This document shows positions 21,221 through 31,104 of a stretch of DNA of 64,000 nt, piece after piece. The notes beneath the pieces were generated by a model. The model was not told the origin of the DNA and searched no databases. It saw only the letters and a list, made by a program, of their open reading frames with translations. Numbering within the stretch: position 1 is the stretch's first letter; the number at the start of each line of letters is the position of its first letter. The DNA is from Bacteroidales bacterium (lineage in GTDB: Bacteria > Bacteroidota > Bacteroidia > Bacteroidales > Bacteroidaceae): contig JAAYDO010000209.1 of assembly GCA_012729225.1 (NCBI GenBank), positions 47,755 through 111,754 of the forward strand, read 5' to 3'. The translations under genes were made by a program, and so were the position numbers.

Positions 21221-22221
21221 ATTGTTATATCAGCATGGATTCGCCCAACACAGCCAAGAGGCACGTGGATAAGATGATGAAGGGCATGGGATTTAGAGAC
21301 CTCGCCGTAGTGGAAGGAAAAGGAAAGGCTGCCACCTTCTTTCGCAAACTGTTCAGCATGGTTCATCTATGGCTGAAACTAAAGCAAGGAGATGTGCTGG
21401 TCATTCAGTATCCATTCAAGAAGTTCTTTGTGACACAATGTAAGATTGCCCACATGAAGGGGGCTAAGACTGTGACACTCATTCATGACCTGGGCACTTT
21501 CCGACGTCGGAAATTGACTGCTGAACAAGAAATCAAACGCCTCTCCCACACAGATGTAATAATTGTACACAACGAGAGCATGAATCAGTGGCTTGTGGAA
21601 CATGGGTGCAAGCGTCCCCTCGTAAACCTTGACATATTTGACTATCTCTCAAAGGAAGAACCCTCTTCCGAACCGCACCACCTGAGCGAGAAGCCCACTA
21701 TTGTGTTTGCCGGAGGCATCAGCAGAAGAAAAACCTCATTCATCTATGAACTGGATTCTGCTTTGGATGGTTGCCACTTTGACCTCTATGGCTCGGGGCT
21801 GGAAAAGGATGCTGAAAAGGAATGGAAGAACATTGACTATCATGGTTCTATAGACTCCGACGAGTTTATCAGGACTGCATCAGCAGACTGGGGACTTGTG
21901 TGGGATGGCGACACCACCAATGGCTGTTCTGGCATTTGGGGTAGTTACCTCCGCATCAACAACCCCCACAAGGCATCATTCTACCTGAGAGCGGGACTGC
22001 CTGTGATTGTGTGGAAGGAATCAGCCATGTCACCTTTCATCACCAGCAATCATTTGGGCATTGCCGTCAATTCCCTCAGCGAACTGCCAGAGAAACTCAA
22101 AGCCATCTCGCAGGCTGAGTATGACGAATACAAACAAGCGGCTATGGCAATCAAGGAGAAACTCAATGAGGGTTATCATTTCAAGAAAGCCTTTGAGAAG
22201 GCTGTTGCCCTCATGAGATAA
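21217..22221 (+). CDS. Glycosyltransferase (galactofuranosyltransferase-like)
   Basis: ATGA overlap with the preceding gene; LIHDLGTFRRRKLTAEQEIKRLSHTD and GSYLRINNPHKASFYLRAGLPVIVW motifs. Confidence 0.7.
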   Translation: MNCYISMDSPNTAKRHVDKMMKGMGFRDLAVVEGKGKAATFFRKLFSMVHLWLKLKQGDVLVIQYPFKKFFVTQCKIAHMKGAKTVTLIHDLGTFRRRKLTAEQEIKRLSHTDVIIVHNESMNQWLVEHGCKRPLVNLDIFDYLSKEEPSSEPHHLSEKPTIVFAGGISRRKTSFIYELDSALDGCHFDLYGSGLEKDAEKEWKNIDYHGSIDSDEFIRTASADWGLVWDGDTTNGCSGIWGSYLRINNPHKASFYLRAGLPVIVWKESAMSPFITSNHLGIAVNSLSELPEKLKAISQAEYDEYKQAAMAIKEKLNEGYHFKKAFEKAVALMR

Positions 22222-22311
22222 GTCTTGAATACTTAGGGAGGTCAAGTTAAATCCTTATGGGAAAGGCAAAAAAGCAAGCATTTCCTCTTTCACAGAACAC
22301 ACTAAATGATT

Positions 22312-22421
22312 GAAGCGTTCTTCATGCTCCAACGAACAATGCTTCAAGTGCCAATGAATAATGGTTCAAGAGCCAACGAACAATGGTTCGATGACCCATG
22401 AACCATGCGTGCGTTTTCCCC
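22312..22421 (+). repeat. 22-bp polar tandem element, copy A (5 units)
   Basis: Units begin at 22312, 22334, 22356, 22378, 22400 (GAAGCGTTCTTC, GAACAATGCTTC, GAATAATGGTTC, GAACAATGGTTC, GAACCATGCGTG). Confidence 0.9.
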
Positions 22422-22610
22422 TAACAAGCATTGATTCTTTAAATATAGATAAATCGTTGTATATAAAGACTTTATAACAACTTCCAGAAGCCAGGTCAAC
22501 ATCATTCATGTGATTGGATGAGTCGTGCAACGACAAAATCTGTCTGCATCGGCTCACCCTTTTTCACCACAAATAAAATTCGGGGCAATAGACCGTGAAT
22601 TATTATTCGT

Positions 22611-23639
22611 TCAGCCTATCACATACTTCACCTTCTTGTAGCCATCCCACTGGCAACGCAGTTGCTTCATCCATGCTTTCCAACGACGCTTCAGTTTTGT
22701 TGGTCCGCTAACCTGTCGAGTGGCGTAAATAAGAGGAAGAGCCTTGAGTTCAGCCTCACGTGATTGGATGTCTTTCAGTATCTGCTGAACATCTGCACTG
22801 ATTTGCTGCACCTCTGGACGAGTCTTCCACTCCTCCATCAGATACTTGCCATATTGTTCCAGAATGCCACAGCGATCCAGCATCCAACGCTGTTGGGCAA
22901 AAGCGAAATGAGAGATGAGGCAATCGGCATTCACCATGTTCATCTTGCCGAGTTGCGTTGGTTTCAGACAGGAAAAGAACTCCTCGTCATCCCCCTGCAC
23001 ATTGCCATCAAACGCCTTCAGGTCTTTGCCAAACCAAAGAATGGAGTTGATGGAGAAACGGTTCATTGCCCATGTGAAAGTGCCACAATAGAGCTCTGGG
23101 TATCGGCCTGTGGTGAGATATTTGTCGAGAAACCACTGGTGCAACTGAACGGCAAAGCTGCCACGCTTCCACATGATGCGATGATTGCACTGAGCATTCA
23201 TATACTTGTTGAGTTTCACCTTGTCCTTGACCTGAAGGATGTAGGTGCTCATGGCATTGTTGATGACCAAAGGAGACACGATGAAGCACTCCGGATGGTC
23301 TATGCGGAAGTCTATCATCTTTTGGAAATAGTCTGGCTCCAGCCACACCACATCATCATCCATCTTAATGTAGATGGTGTCTTCATCCATGCAGAACTTA
23401 TAGAAAGCATTGATGGTGGCAATACCATCCACTCGCCTGTCAGGTTGCCAAACAAGGTTAATCTTATCATACTTGGAGGCAAGTTGCTTGAAGAATTCTA
23501 TATCACAATTATCCACCGTATTCACCCACACATCATAACGGTCGATGAGGCTGGAGGAAAGAACTTGCGGAAAGAGATACTGCATGTAACGACGTCGCCC
23601 AGCGGCTGTGTTACATACGATTTTATATCCTCTATACAT
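22611..23639 (-). CDS. Glycosyltransferase, GT-A fold-like
   Basis: KMDDDVVW motif, WQPDRRVDGIATINAFYKF; promoter CAAAGGTA at 23660-23667 (minus). Confidence 0.65.
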   Translation of the reverse strand: MYRGYKIVCNTAAGRRRYMQYLFPQVLSSSLIDRYDVWVNTVDNCDIEFFKQLASKYDKINLVWQPDRRVDGIATINAFYKFCMDEDTIYIKMDDDVVWLEPDYFQKMIDFRIDHPECFIVSPLVINNAMSTYILQVKDKVKLNKYMNAQCNHRIMWKRGSFAVQLHQWFLDKYLTTGRYPELYCGTFTWAMNRFSINSILWFGKDLKAFDGNVQGDDEEFFSCLKPTQLGKMNMVNADCLISHFAFAQQRWMLDRCGILEQYGKYLMEEWKTRPEVQQISADVQQILKDIQSREAELKALPLIYATRQVSGPTKLKRRWKAWMKQLRCQWDGYKKVKYVIG

Positions 23640-23659
23640 GTTGTTGTCGTTTTTATTTG

Positions 23660-23698
23660 CAAAGGTAATGATTTTAACTCATTTTTTCACTACCTTTG
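23660..23698. promoter_or_regulatory. Compact divergent promoter pair
   Basis: CAAAGGTA (minus -7 box, 23660-23667) and TACCTTTG (plus -7 box, 23691-23698) face away from each other over 39 bp. Confidence 0.55.
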
Positions 23699-23716
23699 CA
23701 TAAAAATGAAAGACTC

Positions 23717-24640
23717 ATGAACCTAGAGACTGAAAACCAATGCGGGTACACCGTTCCAAAAGAGATGAAAAAGGTGTGGGCATTGCAACTGGAACTGGCG
23801 CGCGTGCTATTGGAGGTGTGTGACCGAAACGGGCTGAAGATCTGGATGGAATGTGGCACACTGCTGGGTGCTGTGCGCCATCAGGGATTTATTCCTTGGG
23901 ATGACGACATTGATTTCGTGATGCTGAGAAAAGATTATGACAAGTTGGTTCAGATTGCCGACAAGGAGTTTCAGCATCCCTATTTCTTCCAGACCACTTA
24001 TTCTGACAAGAAGAACTATTGTGGGCACGGCATCTTGAGACATACGGAATCAACGGCTCTGTGCAGTTACGAACTGGACAGGGAATACTGTAGAGGTATC
24101 GACATTGATGTGTTTGTGCTGGATGGCTTCTTGGAGAACCCAGTGAGTCGCTTTTTCCACCGAACAGCTACAATGATTGTGAAGAAATCCATCAGAGGTT
24201 ATTTGGCAAACTTCAATGAACCGATGAGTTTTGGAAAGAAGGTGGTTGCCGTGCTCTCTAAAGGTCTCTACCATTGGATAGACTACCGAAAGGGCTTTGC
24301 ACTCTATGAGAAACTCTTCAGAATGGTGGATGCGGACAGAACCACGCGTGTGTCTGTGCTTTCCTACAAATACAGCACACATCATTTCATCCGTCCAAGA
24401 AATGCTTATAACAAGCAGGACTGGATACCTTTTGAAGACATGCTCTTCCCTGCTCCAACAGACACCCATGCGGCTCTGGTTTGTTATTTTGGCGAAGATT
24501 ATATGACCCCAAAGCATCTGCCAACAGCTCATGGCCAGCGTTATTTAGACACCGAACGTCCATATCAGGAGGTGGTTCAGGAACTGAAGGAGCATCCAGA
24601 ACGTTTTGAGGAAAGAGTGAAATTGCTCTACACAGAATAA
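23717..24640 (+). CDS. LicD family protein
   Basis: IWMECGTLLGAVRHQGFIPWDDDIDFVMLRKDYDKL LicD signature. Start trimmed to an internal ATG downstream of the promoter. Confidence 0.88.
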   Translation: MNLETENQCGYTVPKEMKKVWALQLELARVLLEVCDRNGLKIWMECGTLLGAVRHQGFIPWDDDIDFVMLRKDYDKLVQIADKEFQHPYFFQTTYSDKKNYCGHGILRHTESTALCSYELDREYCRGIDIDVFVLDGFLENPVSRFFHRTATMIVKKSIRGYLANFNEPMSFGKKVVAVLSKGLYHWIDYRKGFALYEKLFRMVDADRTTRVSVLSYKYSTHHFIRPRNAYNKQDWIPFEDMLFPAPTDTHAALVCYFGEDYMTPKHLPTAHGQRYLDTERPYQEVVQELKEHPERFEERVKLLYTE

Positions 24641-24652
24641 ACTCCATTGCCC

Positions 24653-26017
24653 ATGAAGCGTCGAATCACCATCTCAACACTCATCATATTGCTGATTGCA
24701 CTCATCATCTGGTGCATCAGCCGATGGGATGTGTGGTTTGACAACCCCGAAGAAGCCCCCTATGAGGTGTCTGCCGTGCCTACCAGAGTGTTGCTGACCT
24801 TTGGGGACGAGGATGGAATGACGAGCAGAAACATCAGCTGGATGTGTGGCTCTGTCGTGAAGCCTTCTTATGTAGAAATCAAACTTTTGACAGATTCGGT
24901 GCAAGCCACCCAAAGAATAGAAGCCACAGGAGAGGTCTTCGTCTCTCGAAGTGGACAAGCAGCCTACTATGTGGCTAAACTGAGACATTTGGAAGAAGGA
25001 GGAACATATCAATACAGGGTCTGCACAGAAGGAAGAACCTCAGACTGGCATGCGTTTCGTCTTGCCAAGGCTGATGAGCAGGAGACCCAATTCCTCTTTA
25101 TGGGAGACATTCAAGATTCTATTGGAGGGATTGCCAATGAACTGTTGAAGAGAGCCATCTTCAGGAATCCTCGCACGGAATTCCTCGTCAGCGGAGGAGA
25201 CCTGACAGAAAGACCTACTGATGCCTATTGGGCAGAGACCTTCGAGACATTGGACTCTGTGGGACAAGCTATGCCTATATTGACCATTACAGGCAATCAT
25301 GATTACCTGAAGGGAATCGTTGGAAAACTGGAACGTCGCTTCTCGCTCATTCACTCCTACTTCCTTGACTCTATGGAGGGGGAGAATCAGGTGTTTACGG
25401 TAAACTACAAGAATGTGCAACTCTTCTGCTTGGACAGCAACAGGGAGTTCTTTTATCTGAGCACCCAAAGAGAATGGTTGGAGAAGAGACTGAAAGCCAG
25501 CACCGCCAAATGGAAAATTGTGGTGCTTCACCACCCTCTATACTCGATTCGTGGCAACATGAACAATCTGATCCAGAGGTGGATGTTTGACGACCTCATC
25601 AGGGAATACGGGGTGGATCTCGTACTGCAAGGACATGAGCATGCTTACGCCCGCATGACCTGGCATGATGAGGATGGAACAGCCACCACACCTATCTATA
25701 CAGTGAGCCATTGCTCGCCCAAAAACTACCGAATTGAGTTTGATGAGCGATTTGACAAGTTTGGCTCAGGCAGTCGTTATTATCAGACAGTCAAGACACA
25801 TGGCGACACGCTCTTCCTGACCACAACTGATGCCATTCATGAAGAGAAGTATGACTCACTACTGATTATCAAGCATGGTCATCTATCAAGCCTCAGGGAT
25901 GCAGGTAGAGACATTCCTGAGAAAATAAGGTTCACACCTCATCTCAACAACAAGAAAGACAAAGCCTTTGCGGAACGAATCAAGGAATACAAACAACGAA
26001 AGCATATTGACAACTAA
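24653..26017 (+). CDS. Membrane-anchored metallophosphoesterase (purple acid phosphatase-like)
   Basis: FMGDIQDS, SGGDLTERP, GNHDYL, VVLHHPLYS, QGHEHAYAR metallophosphatase motifs. Confidence 0.88.
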   Translation: MKRRITISTLIILLIALIIWCISRWDVWFDNPEEAPYEVSAVPTRVLLTFGDEDGMTSRNISWMCGSVVKPSYVEIKLLTDSVQATQRIEATGEVFVSRSGQAAYYVAKLRHLEEGGTYQYRVCTEGRTSDWHAFRLAKADEQETQFLFMGDIQDSIGGIANELLKRAIFRNPRTEFLVSGGDLTERPTDAYWAETFETLDSVGQAMPILTITGNHDYLKGIVGKLERRFSLIHSYFLDSMEGENQVFTVNYKNVQLFCLDSNREFFYLSTQREWLEKRLKASTAKWKIVVLHHPLYSIRGNMNNLIQRWMFDDLIREYGVDLVLQGHEHAYARMTWHDEDGTATTPIYTVSHCSPKNYRIEFDERFDKFGSGSRYYQTVKTHGDTLFLTTTDAIHEEKYDSLLIIKHGHLSSLRDAGRDIPEKIRFTPHLNNKKDKAFAERIKEYKQRKHIDN

Positions 26018-26032
26018 TCATTACCAAAACAG

Positions 26033-28033
26033 ATGAAACAGATGAAACACTTGCAACTACAGAAGTCATTTATTTCCAATCCCATTGCGTTGATATGGAA
26101 TCTCGCATGGGTATATATCCTCTATGGATTGTGCAGATTAGCCTATCTCTTTGAAAACTGGAGCGTCATCGCTGAAGGTTTTGATACGCTCAACTTCTGG
26201 GAGGCATTCAAGGGATGCTGGATGTTTGACACCTCAGCCATCCTCTACACCAATGCACTTTATGCCATCTTGATGCTTATCCCGCTGCATTGGAAGGAGA
26301 GCTACTGGTGGCAGAACATGGCAAAGTGGCTCTACGTACTGGTCAATTCCTTCTGCATCATTGCTAATTTGGCCGATGCTGTTTATTTCCAATACACTGG
26401 CAGACGTACCAACTGGTCGGTGTTTCAAGAGTTCAGCAATGAAGGAAACATTGGAGATGTGATAAGTACAGAACTCATGAATCACTGGTATTTGGTGCTG
26501 GTGGGTGTTGTATTGATTGTCTTGACGATTCTTGTCTATGCCAAGCCAAGAGGAGAATTCCGCCTGCGCATGTTGAAAGATTTCTTCATTTATTATATCA
26601 TCCATATCATCTGCTTTGGTCTCTACATTCCCATCACCATTGCAGGCATGAGGGGCGGAGCGACCACCGCTGTTCGCCCTATCACCTTGAGCAATGCAAA
26701 CCAATATGTGAATCGTTCGGCAGAAGTCGCCTTGATTCTCAACACACCTTTCTCCATGATTCGTTCTATCAACAAGGATGTGTTTGTAGATCCCAAATAC
26801 TATTCACGTCAAGAACTCGACAAGATTTATCAACCTATCCAGATGCCTGCAGACAGTGTGATGATGAATAAGAAAAATGTGGTGGTACTCATCATGGAAA
26901 GCTATGGAAGAGAGTATATGGGAGGATATAATGAGCAATTGGATGGTGGCAAATACAAGGGCTACACGCCTTTCACCGACTCTCTCATCAAACGCTCACT
27001 CACGTTTGACTACACTTTTGCCAACGGACGAAAGAGCATTGACGGCATGCCGTCCATTCTCTCCAGTATTCCTCGTTTCATCGAGCCTTTCTTCCTCACT
27101 CCTGCAGCCCTTAACAAAGTAAGCGGCTTGGCTGGAGAATTGGGCAAGGTAGGCTATGAATCTGCTTTCTTTCATGGTGCAGAAAATGGTTCTATGGGAT
27201 TTGAGGCTTTTGCCAAAGCCACTGGATATAAGAAATATATAGGAAGAACTGAATATAAAAAGGACAAGCGATTTAATGGAGACAAGGACTTTGACGGCAT
27301 GTGGGCCATCTGGGACGAGGAGTTTCTACAGTTCTACGCTTTGCAGATGAGTGAGATGAAAGAGCCTTTCATCACTTCTGTCTTCACTGCCAGTTCACAC
27401 CATCCCTACGTTGTGCCAGAGCGTTACAGAGACATCTATAATGATGAGCCAGGAGACAAGAACACCATACACAAGTGTATCCGATATGTTGATAACGCTC
27501 TTCGACTCTTCTTCGAGACTGCTCAAAAACAGCCTTGGTACAACAACACCATCTTTATCTTGACAGCAGACCATACCAACACGTCTTCCCGAGCAGAATA
27601 CCAAACAGATCTGGGCGTGTTTGGCGTTCCAATCATTATCTTTGACCCTTCAGGCGATATTCAACCAGGTCGTCGTCATTGCATTGCCCAGCAGATTGAC
27701 ATGATGCCTACCATGCTCAATTACTTAGGCTATCCTAACCCTTATGTGGCATTTGGCTGTGACCTGTTCAACACACCTGACAGTCTCACGTGGGCGGTAA
27801 ACAACACTGAGGGCATCTATCAATATGTGAAGGGTGACTATGTGTTACAGTTTACAGACAACGGTCATGCCAAAGCTGTCTATAACTATAAGAAGGACTG
27901 GTTCTTAAAGAAGAATCTTCTTGGAAAGACTGGTAAGACAGAAAAGCAAATGGAGAGAGAACTCAAAGCAATCATTCAGAGTTATATGGAGCGAATGGTA
28001 GAAGACAGACTGACTTTCGACAAAAAGAAGTAA
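26033..28033 (+). CDS. LtaS-like sulfatase-fold phosphoglycerol-type transferase
   Basis: N-terminal TM segments, VVVLIMESYGREYMGGY, DGMPSILSSIPRF, SSHHPYVVPERY, ILTADHTNTS. Confidence 0.85.
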   Translation: MKQMKHLQLQKSFISNPIALIWNLAWVYILYGLCRLAYLFENWSVIAEGFDTLNFWEAFKGCWMFDTSAILYTNALYAILMLIPLHWKESYWWQNMAKWLYVLVNSFCIIANLADAVYFQYTGRRTNWSVFQEFSNEGNIGDVISTELMNHWYLVLVGVVLIVLTILVYAKPRGEFRLRMLKDFFIYYIIHIICFGLYIPITIAGMRGGATTAVRPITLSNANQYVNRSAEVALILNTPFSMIRSINKDVFVDPKYYSRQELDKIYQPIQMPADSVMMNKKNVVVLIMESYGREYMGGYNEQLDGGKYKGYTPFTDSLIKRSLTFDYTFANGRKSIDGMPSILSSIPRFIEPFFLTPAALNKVSGLAGELGKVGYESAFFHGAENGSMGFEAFAKATGYKKYIGRTEYKKDKRFNGDKDFDGMWAIWDEEFLQFYALQMSEMKEPFITSVFTASSHHPYVVPERYRDIYNDEPGDKNTIHKCIRYVDNALRLFFETAQKQPWYNNTIFILTADHTNTSSRAEYQTDLGVFGVPIIIFDPSGDIQPGRRHCIAQQIDMMPTMLNYLGYPNPYVAFGCDLFNTPDSLTWAVNNTEGIYQYVKGDYVLQFTDNGHAKAVYNYKKDWFLKKNLLGKTGKTEKQMERELKAIIQSYMERMVEDRLTFDKKK

Positions 28034-28036
28034 AGG

Positions 28037-29056
28037 ATGAAACAACGCAATCACGCTTTTGATCTCTTGTGTGGACTTTGTATTCTGCGCATGATCATGC
28101 TTCATGTGGTGAGTTCATGTGGTTATCGCAATGAGTTTTGGTTTGCTAAACTCATGGCGTGGACCTTCTTCTTCATGTCTTTTTTCTTCTTCAAGGCAGG
28201 TTACTTCAATAAAGGAACATCTGGAGAAACCATTCCTTATCTCATCGACAGGGTGAAGCGGCTATTGATACCCTATATCTCTTGGGGAGTGATTGGTAGC
28301 ATCATCTACTTTGCCTACCTGTTCCTTTTCCCCGAGAATTTTCAACGCTACTATAAGATGTTGCGCTGGAGTCACCTATGGGAAGACAGCCATGTGTGGG
28401 GAAACCCTCCTGTATGGTTTCTCTTCTCCTTCTTCATGTCATATATACTGGTGCATTTCATACAAAAGGTGAAACACCTAAGATGGATTGCCGTTTCATT
28501 CCCCTTCATCAGCTATTTCCTGTGGAAATATCACAATCCCTTGTGGATGAGCATAGACAATGTGTTTATGGGTGTTTTCTTTTTCTTGCTGGGAAGAGGG
28601 TGGAGATGGCTGCAAGGTCGCGTGGAGAAGAAATGGCTCATTGTGCTCAGCATACTGCTCATTGCTGAATTTGTGGTAGGCAACAGACTCTGGCATGGAG
28701 AATATGATATGAGCCTCAACAAGTTTGTACAGAACCCGTGGGGAGCAGGCATCAACACCATTTGCGCTCTGGTAGGTATCTCTGGACTTCTTCTGGCTCT
28801 GCCCCTCCGAAGAATACCTGTGGTGGGGTATATTGGGGAACACTCCATGATTTATTTCACTGCACACTATCCACTCCTCTATATCTTCACCTTTACCCAT
28901 CTCGTGTTTCGCAACACAGTGGCTTATCATTGGGAAGATGTGATTCTGATGATGTTATTTATCCTCATCACCTGCACATGGATAACGCCATATCTTGAAA
29001 AAGTGCCTTGGCTATCTGGGCGATATAAGAAAAAAATCGTAACTTCGCAATCATGA
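28037..29056 (+). CDS. Membrane acyltransferase (acyltransferase-3/OafA-like)
   Basis: Multi-TM protein; MKQRNHAFDLLCGLCILRMIMLHV; HSMIYFTAHYPLLYI. Confidence 0.8.
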   Translation: MKQRNHAFDLLCGLCILRMIMLHVVSSCGYRNEFWFAKLMAWTFFFMSFFFFKAGYFNKGTSGETIPYLIDRVKRLLIPYISWGVIGSIIYFAYLFLFPENFQRYYKMLRWSHLWEDSHVWGNPPVWFLFSFFMSYILVHFIQKVKHLRWIAVSFPFISYFLWKYHNPLWMSIDNVFMGVFFFLLGRGWRWLQGRVEKKWLIVLSILLIAEFVVGNRLWHGEYDMSLNKFVQNPWGAGINTICALVGISGLLLALPLRRIPVVGYIGEHSMIYFTAHYPLLYIFTFTHLVFRNTVAYHWEDVILMMLFILITCTWITPYLEKVPWLSGRYKKKIVTSQS

Positions 29057-30096
29057 GAGAACGCAATCACACCTTTGACTTCCTGTGTGGCATCTGCATC
29101 ATCCGTATGATCATGCTCCACATCATCACTTTCTGTGGTCACAAGAATGACGACTGGTGGAGTGAAGTAATGGCATGGTCTTTCTTCTTCATGTGCTTTT
29201 TCTTCTTCAAGGCAGGCTACTTCAACAAGACGGTGGCAGGAAACACCAAGGCTTTTATTGCCGACAAAGCAAAAAGACTGCTCATCCCTTATGTAATATG
29301 GGGACTCATAGGCTTTGCCGTCTATGCGTTCTTCCTTCCTTTTGAAATCAAACGGTATCATCACCCTATTGAACCAATGTATTGGAGTCATCTGTGGAGC
29401 ACCAGTGCTGTATGGGGCAATGAGCCCATGTGGTTTCTATTTTCCTTCTTCTCCTGCTATGTGGTTGTACACCTCATCAAGAAGATACATATTGTCAAAC
29501 CGATCTCGGTATTCCAGACCTTGATAGTTCTTGCTTGCCCTTTCCTCAGTTATTGGATGTGGACACTGGACAATCCTCTGCCCATGAGTCTCAGCAACGT
29601 ATTTATGGGTGTGTTCTTCTTCAATCTCGGACGTGTGTGGAGATGGATTATAGATAGGGTGGGAAGACAGGTTGCCCTCAGCATCTCAATCTTCCTGATT
29701 GCATTGTTCATTGTGCTCAACATCATTTGGCATGGCGAGTACATCATGCACGCCAATAAATTTGTTGGCAACGAGTGGGCAGCCTTCACCAATACGGTCA
29801 TTATCCTCTTGGGACTTTCCGGCTTTCTCATCAAACTGCCACTCAAGCGAGTGCCTGTCATCAACTATATAGGTCAGCACTCCATGGTCTTCTTTGTGGC
29901 ACACTACCCCATCCTGCAATTCTACCGCTTCACTCATATCGTCTTTGGTCGTAGCATCTACGGTCGCATTGACGACATCATCATCCTAACGTTCTTTGTC
30001 TTCCCTCTCTGCGTATGGCTTGTTCCGTATGTGGAGAAAGTGCCTTGGCTCTCTGGCAGGTGGAAGAAAGAGAAAACAAAGAGCGAACAGCAATAG
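29053..30096 (+). CDS. Membrane acyltransferase, tandem paralogue of the preceding gene
   Basis: MRERNHTFDFLCGICIIRMIMLHI...FFFFKAGYFNK closely parallels the 28037 product. Confidence 0.8.
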   Translation: MRERNHTFDFLCGICIIRMIMLHIITFCGHKNDDWWSEVMAWSFFFMCFFFFKAGYFNKTVAGNTKAFIADKAKRLLIPYVIWGLIGFAVYAFFLPFEIKRYHHPIEPMYWSHLWSTSAVWGNEPMWFLFSFFSCYVVVHLIKKIHIVKPISVFQTLIVLACPFLSYWMWTLDNPLPMSLSNVFMGVFFFNLGRVWRWIIDRVGRQVALSISIFLIALFIVLNIIWHGEYIMHANKFVGNEWAAFTNTVIILLGLSGFLIKLPLKRVPVINYIGQHSMVFFVAHYPILQFYRFTHIVFGRSIYGRIDDIIILTFFVFPLCVWLVPYVEKVPWLSGRWKKEKTKSEQQ

Positions 30097-30183
30097 AGGA
30101 CTGAAGAGAGCCACAAGGAATCCAGTTTATCGTCACATGAAAACTTAGACTATCCACTAAACAAGAACAACTTTATCAAGCAT

Positions 30184-31104
30184 ATGCACTTCGCCTACCT
30201 CATATCAGCCCACACTGATGCTCCTCAACTCAAGAGACTCATCGAGGCTTTGCACCCCGATGCAGAGTTTTTTGTGCACATAGATCTCAAGAGCCGATTG
30301 GAAGACTTCACAAGCCTGATTCATCAAGACAATGTGCATTTTGTGGAAAAGAGAACAGATGTGGTATGGGGAAGCATCCGTCAGGTTGAATATCAGATGA
30401 CACTCATTCAGTCCGCTCTCACTTTTCCTGTAAAGTTCGACCGCATCTTTTTCCTTTCCGGGTTAGACTATCCGCTATGGAACTGCAATCAGATCACTTC
30501 CTGGATGCAGAAGCATCCAAATGAAGAGTTTATCTCTGGCTATCAGATGGACACAGAGCTATTGCCCAAAGATCAAGTGGAACTCTATGAAGTTGCACGC
30601 CCTTTCGTTCACCTCTGCTTCCTTTCTCAAAAATGGAACCAGCGACTAAGCATTCTTGCAAGAAAGACCAAAAGGCTTTTAGGCTTACGCAAGAAACGCC
30701 ATTTCACAGTGAATGGCGAGACTTGGCATCTCTACAAAGGTGCAGACTGGTGGTGCGTGTCAAGAAATCTGCTTCTCTCTATATATAATGTATATACCAC
30801 TCAACCCGAGGTGCATGAATACTTCAAAGATTCCTTCGCACCCTCTGAGACCTTGCCTCAAACCATCGCCTTCAACTCTAAAGAATGGAGTTCTCACTGC
30901 ATTCTCCACAAAGGGAAGTACCCCGGACTTACCACTCTCACTCCACTCCATCGCATCATCTACGACCCTATCATCAAGGTGATGGACGAATCGGACTACG
31001 ACATGCTCATGGAGAGTGGCAAGATGTTTGCCCGCAAGTTCCTCAGTGGGAAGAGCGAGGCTTTAATAAAAAAAATAATAGAGAACCATCATGGAAACAA
31101 CTAA
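30184..31104 (+). CDS. Core-2/I-branching beta-1,6-N-acetylglucosaminyltransferase-like (GT14)
   Basis: FFLSGLDYPLWNCNQI, YKGADWWCVSRNLL, SFAPSETLPQTIAFNS motifs. Confidence 0.8.
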   Translation: MHFAYLISAHTDAPQLKRLIEALHPDAEFFVHIDLKSRLEDFTSLIHQDNVHFVEKRTDVVWGSIRQVEYQMTLIQSALTFPVKFDRIFFLSGLDYPLWNCNQITSWMQKHPNEEFISGYQMDTELLPKDQVELYEVARPFVHLCFLSQKWNQRLSILARKTKRLLGLRKKRHFTVNGETWHLYKGADWWCVSRNLLLSIYNVYTTQPEVHEYFKDSFAPSETLPQTIAFNSKEWSSHCILHKGKYPGLTTLTPLHRIIYDPIIKVMDESDYDMLMESGKMFARKFLSGKSEALIKKIIENHHGNN

